This document shows, piece by piece, positions 15,109-23,458 of a stretch of DNA of 38,397 nucleotides. The DNA comes from Alphaproteobacteria bacterium. Its GTDB lineage: Bacteria > Pseudomonadota > Alphaproteobacteria > Rhodospirillales > WMHbin7. The first letter of the stretch is position 1. Each line of letters begins with the position of its first letter. Below the pieces are notes generated by a model that was not told the origin of the DNA, did no database searches, and saw only the letters and a list, made by a program, of their open reading frames with translations. The position numbers and the translations under genes are program-made. The stretch is taken from assembly GCA_015232335.1 (NCBI GenBank), contig JADFZV010000028.1:1-38397 (forward strand), given 5' to 3'.

Positions 15109-15987
15109 ATGAAGTTCAGCTACTATCCAGGTTGTACGCTCAAGAATCACGCCAAGAACTTCGAGGACTCAACCTTGTTCTCGATGTCGCATTTGGGCGT
15201 GGAGGTCGAGGAATTGCCGCGCTGGAATTGCTGCGGCACCGTAGCCTCGTTGACCGCCGATGATCTGATTCATCAGCTAGCCCCCATCCGCAATTTGATC
15301 CGCGTCAAGGAAGCCAACAGCACGCATCTGATGACCGCCTGTTCGATGTGCTTTAGCACGTTGAAGCGGGCCAACGAACGCGTGAGGGCCAATCCCACCG
15401 AATTGGCGCAGATGAACGATTTCATGTATGACGAGGAAACGCCCTATGAGGGCGATGTCGAGGTTCATCATGTGTTGAGCCTGGTGCGCGATCAAGTTGG
15501 TTTCAAGGACGTGACGGCCAAGGTCGTCAAGCCGCTGGCTGGCCTGAAAGTTGCCAATTACTACGGCTGCACGCTGGTGCGTCCCAAGCAGGTTGCCATC
15601 GACGACACGGAAAATCCCGTGGTCATGGAAAATCTCATTAAGGCGCTGGGGGCGACGCCGATCGAGTTCGCGCTGAAGACTGAATGCTGTGGCGCCTATC
15701 GCACGGTCGACAGCCCCAACATCGTCGCCGACAAGACCTATCAGATCATCAATTCGGCGCGCTCACGTGGTGCTGAAATCATCGCCGTCAGTTGCCCGCT
15801 TTGCGCCTTCAATCTCGATCAGCGCCAGGAAGCGACCCTTAAGTACCATCCAGATTTCATCGGCCTGCCGGTCGTGTATTTCACGCAACTGATGGCGATC
15901 GCCTTCGGTTGCGAGGAAAATGTCCTGCAATTCGGCCTGCACCACTTTCCGCCCAAGCCGGTTCTTGCCGGCAAGGGCCTGATCTAA
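15109..15987 (+). CDS. hdrB: Heterodisulfide reductase subunit B-like protein (two CCG domains)
   Basis: Catalytic-type subunit, 292 residues. Two cysteine-rich CCG modules are visible: PGCTLK ... WNCCGTVAS ... ACSMCFSTLK (residues about 8-80), and YYGCTLVRP ... TECCGAYR ... SCPLCAFNLD (about 145-235). In methanogen HdrB such modules each bind a noncubane [4Fe-4S] cluster that cleaves CoM-S-S-CoB. CoM and CoB are not expected here, so the acceptor is either another disulfide or, more interestingly, FrdB/FrdA, analogous to thiol:fumarate reductase in which FrdB- and HdrB-like domains are fused. The ATG is preceded by GAGAGG. It is followed 10 nt later by korD, placing it at the head of the second part of the operon. 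Confidence 0.88.
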   Translation: MKFSYYPGCTLKNHAKNFEDSTLFSMSHLGVEVEELPRWNCCGTVASLTADDLIHQLAPIRNLIRVKEANSTHLMTACSMCFSTLKRANERVRANPTELAQMNDFMYDEETPYEGDVEVHHVLSLVRDQVGFKDVTAKVVKPLAGLKVANYYGCTLVRPKQVAIDDTENPVVMENLIKALGATPIEFALKTECCGAYRTVDSPNIVADKTYQIINSARSRGAEIIAVSCPLCAFNLDQRQEATLKYHPDFIGLPVVYFTQLMAIAFGCEENVLQFGLHHFPPKPVLAGKGLI

Positions 15988-15997
15988 AGGGGCGGCG

Positions 15998-16270
15998 ATG
16001 TTTTTCGGCAAGCTGAAGGAAGCCCATGGTGTCGTTCACATCAATCAGAATTGGTGCAAGGGCTGCGGCTTCTGCGTCAATTTCTGCCCGACCAAGGTTC
16101 TGGCGCTGTCCAAGGATTACAACGCCAAGGGCTATCATCCGCCCGAGGTCATCGAAGCAGACAAATGCCGCGACTGTAAATATTGTGAACTGATCTGCCC
16201 GGAATTCGCGATTTACGTTTCCGCCGCTCCTACCGACGGCGAAGAAGACAAGGAGACGCATGGTGCGTAA
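15998..16270 (+). CDS. korD: 2-oxoglutarate:ferredoxin oxidoreductase delta (ferredoxin) subunit
   Basis: Ninety-residue polyferredoxin with two [4Fe-4S] motifs, CKGCGFCVNFCP (from about residue 20) and CRDCKYCELICP (from about residue 57). It would pass electrons between the thiamine-diphosphate centre of KorAB and external ferredoxin. It lies 10 nt after hdrB and overlaps the start of korA by 11 nt. Its gene order (delta, alpha, beta, gamma) is that of four-subunit Kor/Vor enzymes. The closing residues are acidic and unstructured. Confidence 0.9.
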   Translation: MFFGKLKEAHGVVHINQNWCKGCGFCVNFCPTKVLALSKDYNAKGYHPPEVIEADKCRDCKYCELICPEFAIYVSAAPTDGEEDKETHGA

Positions 16271-17435
16271 GGTCAAAGCAGACCCCAAGGGCGTTCTTGA
16301 AGGCCCGCATTTCATGGATGGCGATCATGCTCTGGCCGAAGGAGCGCTGGCCGCAGGCTGCCGCTTCTTCGCGGGTTATCCCATCACGCCATCCACCGAA
16401 ACGGCCGAACGCTTTGCTGAGCGCTGCCCCGAAGCGGGAGGGCTGTTCATTCAGATGGAAGACGAGATCGCTTCCATCACTGCCCTGATCGGCGGCGCCT
16501 GGGGCGGACAGAAGGTGATGACCGTCACCTCGGGTCCCGGCTTCTCCCTGATGATGGAGAATATCGGACTGGCCTGCATGACCGAGACGCCGATGGTGAT
16601 CGCCAACGTTCAGCGCGGCGGTCCCTCGACCGGCCTGCCCACGCTGACCGCACAACAGGAAATGATGCAGGTGCGCTGGGGTTCGCACGGCGACTACCGT
16701 GTCATCGCCCTGGTTCCCGACAGCCCCCAGGAATGTTTCGATCTGGCCATTGAAGCCTTCAATCTGTCGGAGACCTATCGTACGCCCGTCTTCATCATGA
16801 CCGACGAGACCGTCGGCCACATGCATGAGAAGGTGGTGATTCCACCCGCCAGCGAGATCGAGGTGGTCGAGCGCAACTGGTACACGGGCCCCAAGGATCA
16901 GTATAAGCCCTACAAGTTCGGAGCCGAGAACCATATGCCTGGCCCCATGGTCAAGGTGGGTGACGGCTATCGTTTCCATGTCACGGGTCTGGTCCACGAC
17001 GAGCGCGGCTATCCGCAGGCCACGGTGGAAGCGGGTAAGATCAACATCACGCATATTATCGAGAAGATCGATTCGAACGCCGACAAGATCATCCGCTTCG
17101 AGGCCGATCAGCTCGAAGGCGCTGAGGTGGTCGTGGTTTCCTATGGCATCACCTCGCGTATCGCCATCAAGGCGGTGATGGATGCCCGCAAGCAGGGCAT
17201 CAAGACCGGCAATTTCCGCATGATCACCGCCTGGCCCTTCCCGGAAAAGCAAATCCGCGAGATTGCCTCGAAGGTGAAGGCCATCGTGGTGCCCGAGATC
17301 AATTACGGACAGATGGTGCGCGAAGTCGAACGCGTGGCTGGCGGGCGCTGCAAGGTGATCAGCGTCAACAGCACGGGTGGCGCTGTTCACGATCCCAGCG
17401 AAATCCTTGCCGCCATCAAGGAGGGCCGGTCATGA
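16260..17435 (+). CDS. korA: 2-oxoglutarate:ferredoxin oxidoreductase alpha subunit
   Basis: Alpha subunit, 391 residues. With KorB it forms the thiamine-diphosphate enzyme that, in the reductive direction, carboxylates succinyl-CoA to 2-oxoglutarate using reduced ferredoxin. The pyrimidine-binding domain shows AGYPITPSTETAE (about residues 38-50) and MEDEIASITALIGGAWGG; GPGFSLMMENIG and NVQRGGPSTGLPT follow, all standard in KorA. A C-terminal transketolase-like domain is seen at VVVVSYGITSRIAIKAV. It overlaps korB by 4 nt (ATGA). A branched-chain oxoacid (Vor) enzyme cannot be excluded from sequence, but neighbours for ATP-citrate lyase, isocitrate dehydrogenase and aconitase strongly favour 2-oxoglutarate synthase. 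Confidence 0.9.
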   Translation: MVRKVKADPKGVLEGPHFMDGDHALAEGALAAGCRFFAGYPITPSTETAERFAERCPEAGGLFIQMEDEIASITALIGGAWGGQKVMTVTSGPGFSLMMENIGLACMTETPMVIANVQRGGPSTGLPTLTAQQEMMQVRWGSHGDYRVIALVPDSPQECFDLAIEAFNLSETYRTPVFIMTDETVGHMHEKVVIPPASEIEVVERNWYTGPKDQYKPYKFGAENHMPGPMVKVGDGYRFHVTGLVHDERGYPQATVEAGKINITHIIEKIDSNADKIIRFEADQLEGAEVVVVSYGITSRIAIKAVMDARKQGIKTGNFRMITAWPFPEKQIREIASKVKAIVVPEINYGQMVREVERVAGGRCKVISVNSTGGAVHDPSEILAAIKEGRS

Positions 17436-18364
17436 ACCAGAACGCCAACGCCAGTTTCGCCCAGGACAATCCCATGTCGCAGTTTCTGCGCATGGAGCGC
17501 ATGCCCCATATCTGGTGTCCGGGCTGCGGTATCGGCACCGTCGTCACCGCCTTTGCCGAAGCCATCAAGAAGTCGGGCCTCGATCTCGACAAGATCGCCA
17601 TCGTTTCGGGCATCGGCTGCACGGGCCGCACGGCGGGCTATGTCAAGCTCGATTCATTCCACAGCACGCATGGCCGCGCCATTCCCCTGGCGACCGGCTT
17701 GAAGCTGGCCAATCCCGAGATGAAGGTCGTTGTATTCTCGGGCGACGGCGATCTGTTCAGCATCGGCGGCAACCATTTCATCCATGCGGCAAGGCGCAAC
17801 ATGGATATCACGGTGGTCTGCGTCAACAATTTCACCTACGGCATGACCGGCGGACAGATGACGCCGACCACGCCCAATACGGCCAATGCATCGACCACGC
17901 CCTTTGGCAACTACGAATTCCCCTTCAGCCTGCCCTTCCTGGCCGATGCCTGCGGCGCCACCTATGTGGCGCGCTGGACGTCGCTGCATGCCAGGCAGAT
18001 CAGCGCCTCGATCAAGGAGGCCCTGAACCATAAGGGTTTCTCGTTCATCGAAGTGATCGCACCCTGCACCACGCTTTATCAGCGCCGCAATCGTCTGGGC
18101 GACGGGCTGGATGCGTTGGAATATTATCAGAACGATGCCGAAATCGCGCATGGCATCGACACGCGCGAAGTCGATATCGGCTATCAGAGCAAGATCAAGA
18201 TCGGAAAGTTCGTCGAGCGCGACAAGCCGACCTACCTCGAGAACGTCAACCAGAAATACACCAACGTGCTGGGTGACGAATACCAGCTTTACGGCAAGAC
18301 GACGCCTGAGAAGGAAGCCGAAGCCAAGGCCAAGGCCGAAGCCGCCGCCAAGGGTGCCGTGTAA
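17432..18364 (+). CDS. korB: 2-oxoglutarate:ferredoxin oxidoreductase beta subunit (ThDP-binding)
   Basis: Beta subunit, 310 residues, binding thiamine diphosphate and Mg2+. Visible motifs: WCPGCGIGTVV (about residues 29-39), GIGCTGR, HGRAIPLATGLKLANP, and the ThDP motif SGDGDLFSIGGNHF ... VNNFTYGMTGGQMTPTTP. It ends with a Lys/Ala/Glu-rich tail (about residues 288-310) not needed for the fold. It overlaps korA by 4 nt and its last base is the first base of the korC ATG. Pairs with KorA to form the active site. Confidence 0.92.
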   Translation: MNQNANASFAQDNPMSQFLRMERMPHIWCPGCGIGTVVTAFAEAIKKSGLDLDKIAIVSGIGCTGRTAGYVKLDSFHSTHGRAIPLATGLKLANPEMKVVVFSGDGDLFSIGGNHFIHAARRNMDITVVCVNNFTYGMTGGQMTPTTPNTANASTTPFGNYEFPFSLPFLADACGATYVARWTSLHARQISASIKEALNHKGFSFIEVIAPCTTLYQRRNRLGDGLDALEYYQNDAEIAHGIDTREVDIGYQSKIKIGKFVERDKPTYLENVNQKYTNVLGDEYQLYGKTTPEKEAEAKAKAEAAAKGAV

Positions 18365-18954
18365 TGATGGAAGTTCGGTTTTCCGGCTTCGGCGGCCAGG
18401 GCATCGTTCGCTGCGCTCTGATCACGGGCAAGGCGATCTCGCTCTATGACAACAAGTTCGCCACCATGACCCAAAGCTTCGGACCCGAGGCCCGTGGCGG
18501 CGCTTGCAGCTCGCAGCTCGTGGTGTCGGAAAGCCGCGTCCTTTATCCCTATGTCACCGTGCCGGGCGTCCTGGTGGCGCTTTCCCAGGAAGCCTATAAC
18601 CTGTACGAACCTGAACTGGGCAATGGCGGCATCCTGATCGTCGAGCAGGATCTGGTGAAGCAGAAGCCCGATACCGGGCGTGTGCAGGTCTTCCCGGTAC
18701 CCGCCACGCGTTTTGCCGAGGAGTTGGGCAACCGCCTGTTCGCCAATCTGGTGGTGATTGGATTTTTCGCCGCCGTCACCAAATGCGTCACTCCCGACGC
18801 CGTCAAGAAGGCCTTACCAGAACTGGTGCCGGGCCGCTTCCTGAAGGCGAACATTCAGGCTTTCGACAAGGGCTATGCCTACGGTAACGAGATCATGGCC
18901 GCCAAGTCGGGAGCTTCTGTCACGGCCGATGCGATGAGCGAGGGCGTGGAATGA
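18364..18954 (+). CDS. korC: 2-oxoglutarate:ferredoxin oxidoreductase gamma subunit
   Basis: Gamma subunit, 196 residues. The N-terminal FSGFGGQGIVRCALITGKA motif and SFGPEARGGACSSQLVVS are diagnostic of the POR/KOR gamma domain that covers the CoA-binding region of the enzyme. Either ATG of a tandem pair (18364 or 18367) could be used. Its end overlaps hdrA by 4 nt (ATGA), coupling translation of the carboxylating enzyme to the bifurcation subunit. No sign of truncation. Confidence 0.9.
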   Translation: MMEVRFSGFGGQGIVRCALITGKAISLYDNKFATMTQSFGPEARGGACSSQLVVSESRVLYPYVTVPGVLVALSQEAYNLYEPELGNGGILIVEQDLVKQKPDTGRVQVFPVPATRFAEELGNRLFANLVVIGFFAAVTKCVTPDAVKKALPELVPGRFLKANIQAFDKGYAYGNEIMAAKSGASVTADAMSEGVE

Positions 18955-20909
18955 CCAAGCGCACGGGCGTCTTCGTCTGCCACTGCGGCAACAATATCGC
19001 CGCCACCGTCGATGTGGTTCGGGTTGCCGAGGAGTTGGGCCGCGAGGAGGGCGTCGTCTATTCGAAAGACTACGTCTATATGTGTTCCGATCCCGGCCAG
19101 AGCACGATGGCCAAGGCGATCAAGGAGAACAAGCTGGACGGCGTTGTCGTCTCTTGCTGTTCACCCACCTTGCATGAAAAGACTTTCCGCGACGTGACCG
19201 AGGAAGGCGGCGGGCTTAATTCCTTCCGCTGCGAAATCGCCAATATCCGCGAGCAGTGCGCCTGGGTGCATTCCGACAAGCCCAAGGCCACCGAGAAGGC
19301 CCTAAAGATCACCAAGGCCGCCGTCAAGCGCGTCCAGCACAATCAGTCGCTCACACCCATCGGCGTTCCCGTCACGCGCAAGGTGCTGGTGATCGGCGGC
19401 GGCATCGCCGGTATCCAGGCCTCGCTCGATCTGGCCAATGCCGGGTTTGAGGTCATTCTGGTCGAGAAGAATCCCACCGTCGGCGGCCACATGATCCAGT
19501 TGTCGGAGACCTTTCCGACGCTTGACTGCTCGCAGTGTATTCTTTCTCCCAAAATGGTCGAGATTTCCAAGCACAAGAACATCAAGCTGCTGACCCAGGC
19601 CGAGGTGAAAGAGATTTCCGGTTTTGTCGGCAACTTTAAGGCCAAGATTCACCAGAAGGCGGTCTATGTCGATCCCGAGACCTGCAAGATCTGCGACGAT
19701 TGCGCCAAGGTTTGCCCGACCGTGGTTTCCAACGAGTATGACGTTGGCCTGACCTCGCGCCGCGCCATCTTCATTCCCTTTGCCCAGGCCATTCCCGCCA
19801 CCTATACGCTGGACGAAAGCGCCTGCCTGGGTCTGAATCCCGTGGTTTGCGGCAAGTGCGCCGAAGTCTGCGAGGCGGGGGCGATCAATTACGACATGCG
19901 GCCCAAGGTCATCACCGAAGATATCGGCGCCATTATCGTCGCCACCGGTTTCGATCTGTACGGCAAAGAGAATCTGGGCGAATACGGCATGGGCAAATAT
20001 TCCGACGTGCTGGACGGGTTGCAGTTCGAGCGCCTGTGCTCGGCCTCGGGCCCCACGGGCGGCCATGTGCTGCGCCCCTCGGACCACAAGGAGCCCAAGA
20101 ACGTCGTCTTCATCCAGTGTGCTGGCTCGCGCGATCCGGAAACCCACTGCGCCTATTGCTCCAAGATCTGCTGCATGTACACCGCCAAGCATGCCACGCT
20201 GTATAAGCATCATGTGCCCGACGGTCAGGCCTATGTCTTCTATATCGACATCCGTTCGGGCGGCAAAGGCTACGAGGAATTCGTCCAGCGCTCGATGGAG
20301 CGCGACGAGGTCATGTATCTGCGCGGACGCGTCTCCAAGGTCTACGAAAAGAGCGGCAAGATGATCGTTCTGGGCGTGGATACGATTTCCGGCAAGAATG
20401 TCGAGATCGAAGCCGACATGGTGGTGCTGGCTTTGGCCATGCAGCCTTCGCAAGGCACCGCCGATGCCGCCAAGACGCTGAAGATCGGCAGAGACAAGGA
20501 CGGATTCCTGGCCGAGGCCCATCCCAAGCTGCGCCCGGTGGAAAGTGTTACCGGCGGCATCTTCCTGGCGGGCGCCGCCCAGGCTCCCAAGGACATTCCT
20601 GAGACCGTCTGCCAGGCCAGCGCTGCAGCCAGCAAGGTGATTCAACTCCTCTCCAAGGACGAGTTGATGCACAGCCCGACGGTAGCCAAGGTACGGCTCT
20701 CGCATTGCACGGGTTGCGAAATGTGCGTCCAGGCCTGTCCTTACGGCGCCATCGATCTGGGCGCCCCCAGCAACAAGGCCCGCGTCAACGACGTTCTGTG
20801 CGAAGGGTGCGGCACCTGCCAGGCGGTTTGCCTGCGCGCCGCCATCGATGTGAAGAACGTGGCGCAAGTGCAGATTCACGACATGATCAACGCCTGTCTT
20901 GGAGTATGA
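18951..20909 (+). CDS. hdrA: Heterodisulfide reductase subunit A (flavin bifurcation subunit)
   Basis: HdrA is the FAD protein that splits electron pairs in Hdr complexes. The 652-residue protein has the full domain set: N-terminal domain with FVCHCGNNI; thioredoxin-reductase-like FAD domain with VIGGGIAGIQASLDLA (from about residue 147) and TFPTLDCSQCILSPKM; an inserted ferredoxin domain (CKICDDCAKVCP from about residue 245, CGKCAEVC near 302); a Cys cluster in CAGSRDPETHCAYCSKICC; and a C-terminal double ferredoxin (CTGCEMCVQACP from about 586, CEGCGTCQAVC). It sits between korC and flxD with 4-nt overlaps on both sides. Inference: it would receive NADH electrons through FlxABCD, sending one to HdrBC and one to ferredoxin for KorDABC. 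Confidence 0.93.
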   Translation: MTKRTGVFVCHCGNNIAATVDVVRVAEELGREEGVVYSKDYVYMCSDPGQSTMAKAIKENKLDGVVVSCCSPTLHEKTFRDVTEEGGGLNSFRCEIANIREQCAWVHSDKPKATEKALKITKAAVKRVQHNQSLTPIGVPVTRKVLVIGGGIAGIQASLDLANAGFEVILVEKNPTVGGHMIQLSETFPTLDCSQCILSPKMVEISKHKNIKLLTQAEVKEISGFVGNFKAKIHQKAVYVDPETCKICDDCAKVCPTVVSNEYDVGLTSRRAIFIPFAQAIPATYTLDESACLGLNPVVCGKCAEVCEAGAINYDMRPKVITEDIGAIIVATGFDLYGKENLGEYGMGKYSDVLDGLQFERLCSASGPTGGHVLRPSDHKEPKNVVFIQCAGSRDPETHCAYCSKICCMYTAKHATLYKHHVPDGQAYVFYIDIRSGGKGYEEFVQRSMERDEVMYLRGRVSKVYEKSGKMIVLGVDTISGKNVEIEADMVVLALAMQPSQGTADAAKTLKIGRDKDGFLAEAHPKLRPVESVTGGIFLAGAAQAPKDIPETVCQASAAASKVIQLLSKDELMHSPTVAKVRLSHCTGCEMCVQACPYGAIDLGAPSNKARVNDVLCEGCGTCQAVCLRAAIDVKNVAQVQIHDMINACLGV

Positions 20910-21367
20910 ACGCCGTGGCGAAAGTCGAGCAAACCGCCAAGGATGAGACGGGCTTCGAGCCCAAGATCGTCGCTTTTCTGTGCAAATGGTGTTCGTCGGC
21001 GGGCAGCGACCTGGCCGGCGTATCGCGCTTGCAATATCCCTCGAACGCCGTGCCCATCACCATCATGTGCTCGGGCTCGATGTCGCCCATGTTCGTGCTG
21101 TCGGCTTTTAACAAGGGAGCCGACGGCGTTCTGGTCTCGGGCTGCCATCCCGGCGACTGCCATTACCTTAAGGGCAATTTCTACGCCCGGCGCAAAATCT
21201 ATCTGGTGCAGAAGCTGTTGCAGTTCATCGGTCTTGAGAATGACCGTTTCCGCATGAGCTGGGTGTCGGCCGCCGAGGGCGCCAAGTTCGCTCAGGTCAT
21301 GCATGACTTCGTGGCTGACATCAAGAAGATCGGGCCGCAGACCCGGCTGAAGGCGAAGCGCCCATGA
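20906..21367 (+). CDS. flxD: MvhD/FlxD-type electron-transfer subunit
   Basis: Small [2Fe-2S] protein of the MvhD family, 153 residues, which docks an electron-input module onto HdrA. Visible: FLCKWCSSAGSDLAG (about residues 24-38), MCSGSMSP and SGCHPGDCHYLKGN with conserved Cys. In methanogens MvhD links [NiFe]-hydrogenase to HdrA; here no hydrogenase follows but flxC-flxB-flxA do, so NADH is the expected donor. ATGA overlaps exist with hdrA and flxC. The start is the ATG at the overlap; the open frame continues upstream only inside hdrA. Confidence 0.9.
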   Translation: MNAVAKVEQTAKDETGFEPKIVAFLCKWCSSAGSDLAGVSRLQYPSNAVPITIMCSGSMSPMFVLSAFNKGADGVLVSGCHPGDCHYLKGNFYARRKIYLVQKLLQFIGLENDRFRMSWVSAAEGAKFAQVMHDFVADIKKIGPQTRLKAKRP

Positions 21368-22398
21368 TCGACGTCGCCCAGCTTAAAGCCCACGCCAAGG
21401 GCCTTCTTGAAAAGGGAACGGTTCGCACCGTCTTCGGCTATCGCAAAAGCACGGCGGGCCTTCTGGCCGAGCCTGCGGGCATTACCGAGGCGGCACAGGC
21501 CGACGATCTGATTTTCGATCCGAGCTGTGTTCAGAATCTGGCGCTTTATCTGGTCAACGACAAGAAGCATCAGGCCGAGAAGCGCAGCGACGACAAGCGT
21601 CCGGTGGCTGTGGTTGCCAAGGGCTGCGATTCCAGGGCGATCACGGTTCTGCTGCAGGAAAATCATTTTCCGCGCGAAAGCGTGCATGTCATCGGCGTTT
21701 CTTGCGAAGGGACTGGCGTTGTCGATGCCAGCAAGCTTGCCAGAAAGCTTGGCAACAAAAAGGCGCTGGCTGTCGCCTTCGACGGAGCCGATGCCTTTGC
21801 CGTGACCACGAATGAGGGAACCCAGAGCATCGCCGCCGCCGAGGTGATGGCCGAGCGTTGCCTGGAATGCCGTTCGGCCCATCCCACGCTGTCGGATGTC
21901 GTTTTCGGAGAGGCCAAGGCCGAGCGCGGCCTTCACACGCCCTTCCAGGCCGTGAAGGCCAAGATCAAGGAGTCGGAAGGCGACCGCTGGGCCTACTGGT
22001 CGCGCCAGTTCGACCGTTGCCTGCGCTGCTATGCCTGCCGCTCGGTCTGCCCGATGTGCTATTGCGACGAATGCGTGGTGGACAGCATCAATTTCGTGAT
22101 AGCCCCCGATACCACGGCGGAAGAAAAGGCCGAGCGCATCAAATGGATTGAGCGCTCTCCCGCCAAGTCGGAAAGTGCCATGTACCATATGGTGCGCGCC
22201 ATTCACCTGGCCGGACGTTGCATCGATTGCGCCGAGTGCGAGCGCGTCTGCCCGGTCAACATTCCCCTGCGCCTCTTGAACACGCGCCTGGAAATGGAAG
22301 CCTTCGAGACGTTCCAGTACAGCCCGGGTTCGGACCCTGAGCTTCCCACGCTGACCTCGTCGTTCCGCGACACCGATCCCAACAGCTTCATCAGGTAG
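21364..22398 (+). CDS. flxC: FlxC-type iron-sulfur protein
   Basis: Protein of 344 residues. The N-terminal half has an FrhB/FdhB-like fold signature (KGCDSRAITVLL, VIGVSCEGTGVVD). The C-terminal half carries Cys motifs CLECRSAHP, CLRCYACRSVCPMCYCDEC and CIDCAECERVCP, predicting several Fe-S clusters. Such a protein is found between MvhD/FlxD and FlxB in FlxABCD-HdrABC gene clusters of sulfate reducers and others. It presumably conducts electrons from FlxA/FlxB to FlxD. A formate dehydrogenase beta subunit is an alternative name, but no catalytic formate dehydrogenase gene lies here. The ATG overlaps flxD by 4 nt; 4 nt separate it from flxB. Confidence 0.82.
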   Translation: MIDVAQLKAHAKGLLEKGTVRTVFGYRKSTAGLLAEPAGITEAAQADDLIFDPSCVQNLALYLVNDKKHQAEKRSDDKRPVAVVAKGCDSRAITVLLQENHFPRESVHVIGVSCEGTGVVDASKLARKLGNKKALAVAFDGADAFAVTTNEGTQSIAAAEVMAERCLECRSAHPTLSDVVFGEAKAERGLHTPFQAVKAKIKESEGDRWAYWSRQFDRCLRCYACRSVCPMCYCDECVVDSINFVIAPDTTAEEKAERIKWIERSPAKSESAMYHMVRAIHLAGRCIDCAECERVCPVNIPLRLLNTRLEMEAFETFQYSPGSDPELPTLTSSFRDTDPNSFIR

Positions 22399-22402
22399 GA
22401 CC

Positions 22403-23458
22403 ATGACAAAGACAGTTGCCATGGAGAAAATGCTGAAAAAGGCCGATCTGGCCGCCTGGATGGCAAAGCTGGGGCAGACCCGTCTGTTCGCGCCCGCCCT
22501 TGAGGACGAGGATGTATGGAATTACATGCCGGTTGCGGATGCCAAGGCCGTAGGGCTTGATCATCCCAACACCATCCGCCCGCCCAAGGGGTTCGTATTT
22601 CCCCAGCGCGAGGTTCTGTACAAGTTCTCGCAAATTCCCAGCGAGGCGCCGATCCTGACGGAGACCCTGCCCGATCCCGAGCCCACCGTGGTCTTCGGTG
22701 TGCGTCCCTGCGATTCAAGGGGCTTGGTGCGCCAGGACATCGTTTTCACCAAAGAGTATGAAGACCCCTATTACCATGGACGTCGTGCCAAGGTGATCTA
22801 TGTCGGCCAGGCCTGCAACACGCCGCCTTCGGCCAATTGCTTTTGCTCCTCGGTCGGCGGTTCGCCCTGCGCCGAGGATGGGCTTGACGTTCTGATGACC
22901 GAGCTTGACGGCGTCTATCACGTCAAGGCGGTGACGGCGCGCGGCGCCGAGCTTCTGGCCAAGGGCGGTGATCTGTTCAAGGATGCTTCGGCCACCGACA
23001 AGGCCCATGTCGAGAAGACCCACGCGGCTGCCAAGGCGCATCCGCAGCGCCCAATCAAGGATCTGGGCAAGGTGGCGGGAGCACTAAAAAAGAATTTCGA
23101 TTCGCCCGCCTGGGACGAAATGGCCAAGGCCTGTATCGGTTGTGGCATCTGCACCTTCCTGTGCCCGACCTGCCACTGCTTCGACATCAATGATGAAGTG
23201 ACCTGCAGTTCGCCCTGTTCCGGCGAGCGCGTGCGCACCTGGGATACTTGCCAGTTCCCTGATTTCACCATGCATACGTCGGGGCACAATCCGCGCCATG
23301 ATCTGGGCTCGCGTCTCAGGCAGCGCGTCTGTCACAAGTTCCTGTATTTCGTGGAGAATCACGATACGCAGCAATGCACCGGCTGTGGCCGTTGCGTCTC
23401 GCTGTGTCCCGTGGGCATCGATATCGTTTCCGTCGTCGAGAGGTTGGGGCAGCCATGA
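22403..23458 (+). CDS. flxB: FlxB-type (AsrA-like) 4Fe-4S protein
   Basis: Protein of 351 residues related to anaerobic sulfite reductase subunit A. The N-terminal region has VFGVRPCDSRGLVRQD and YVGQACNTPPSANCFCSSVGG; the C-terminal third has two [4Fe-4S] motifs CIGCGICTFLCPTCHCFD (from about residue 240) and CTGCGRCVSLCPVG (from about 325). In Flx complexes it relays electrons from the NADH-oxidising FlxA. No siroheme AsrC gene is present, so a sulfite reductase role is unlikely. It overlaps flxA by 4 nt, the same pairing as AsrA-AsrB. Confidence 0.84.
   Translation: MTKTVAMEKMLKKADLAAWMAKLGQTRLFAPALEDEDVWNYMPVADAKAVGLDHPNTIRPPKGFVFPQREVLYKFSQIPSEAPILTETLPDPEPTVVFGVRPCDSRGLVRQDIVFTKEYEDPYYHGRRAKVIYVGQACNTPPSANCFCSSVGGSPCAEDGLDVLMTELDGVYHVKAVTARGAELLAKGGDLFKDASATDKAHVEKTHAAAKAHPQRPIKDLGKVAGALKKNFDSPAWDEMAKACIGCGICTFLCPTCHCFDINDEVTCSSPCSGERVRTWDTCQFPDFTMHTSGHNPRHDLGSRLRQRVCHKFLYFVENHDTQQCTGCGRCVSLCPVGIDIVSVVERLGQP

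Noticed and set aside
16260..18954. Branched-chain oxoacid (Vor) or pyruvate:ferredoxin oxidoreductase
   Set aside because: The four-subunit layout cannot by itself exclude Vor, but clustering with ATP-citrate lyase, isocitrate dehydrogenase, aconitase and fumarate reductase favours the 2-oxoglutarate enzyme.
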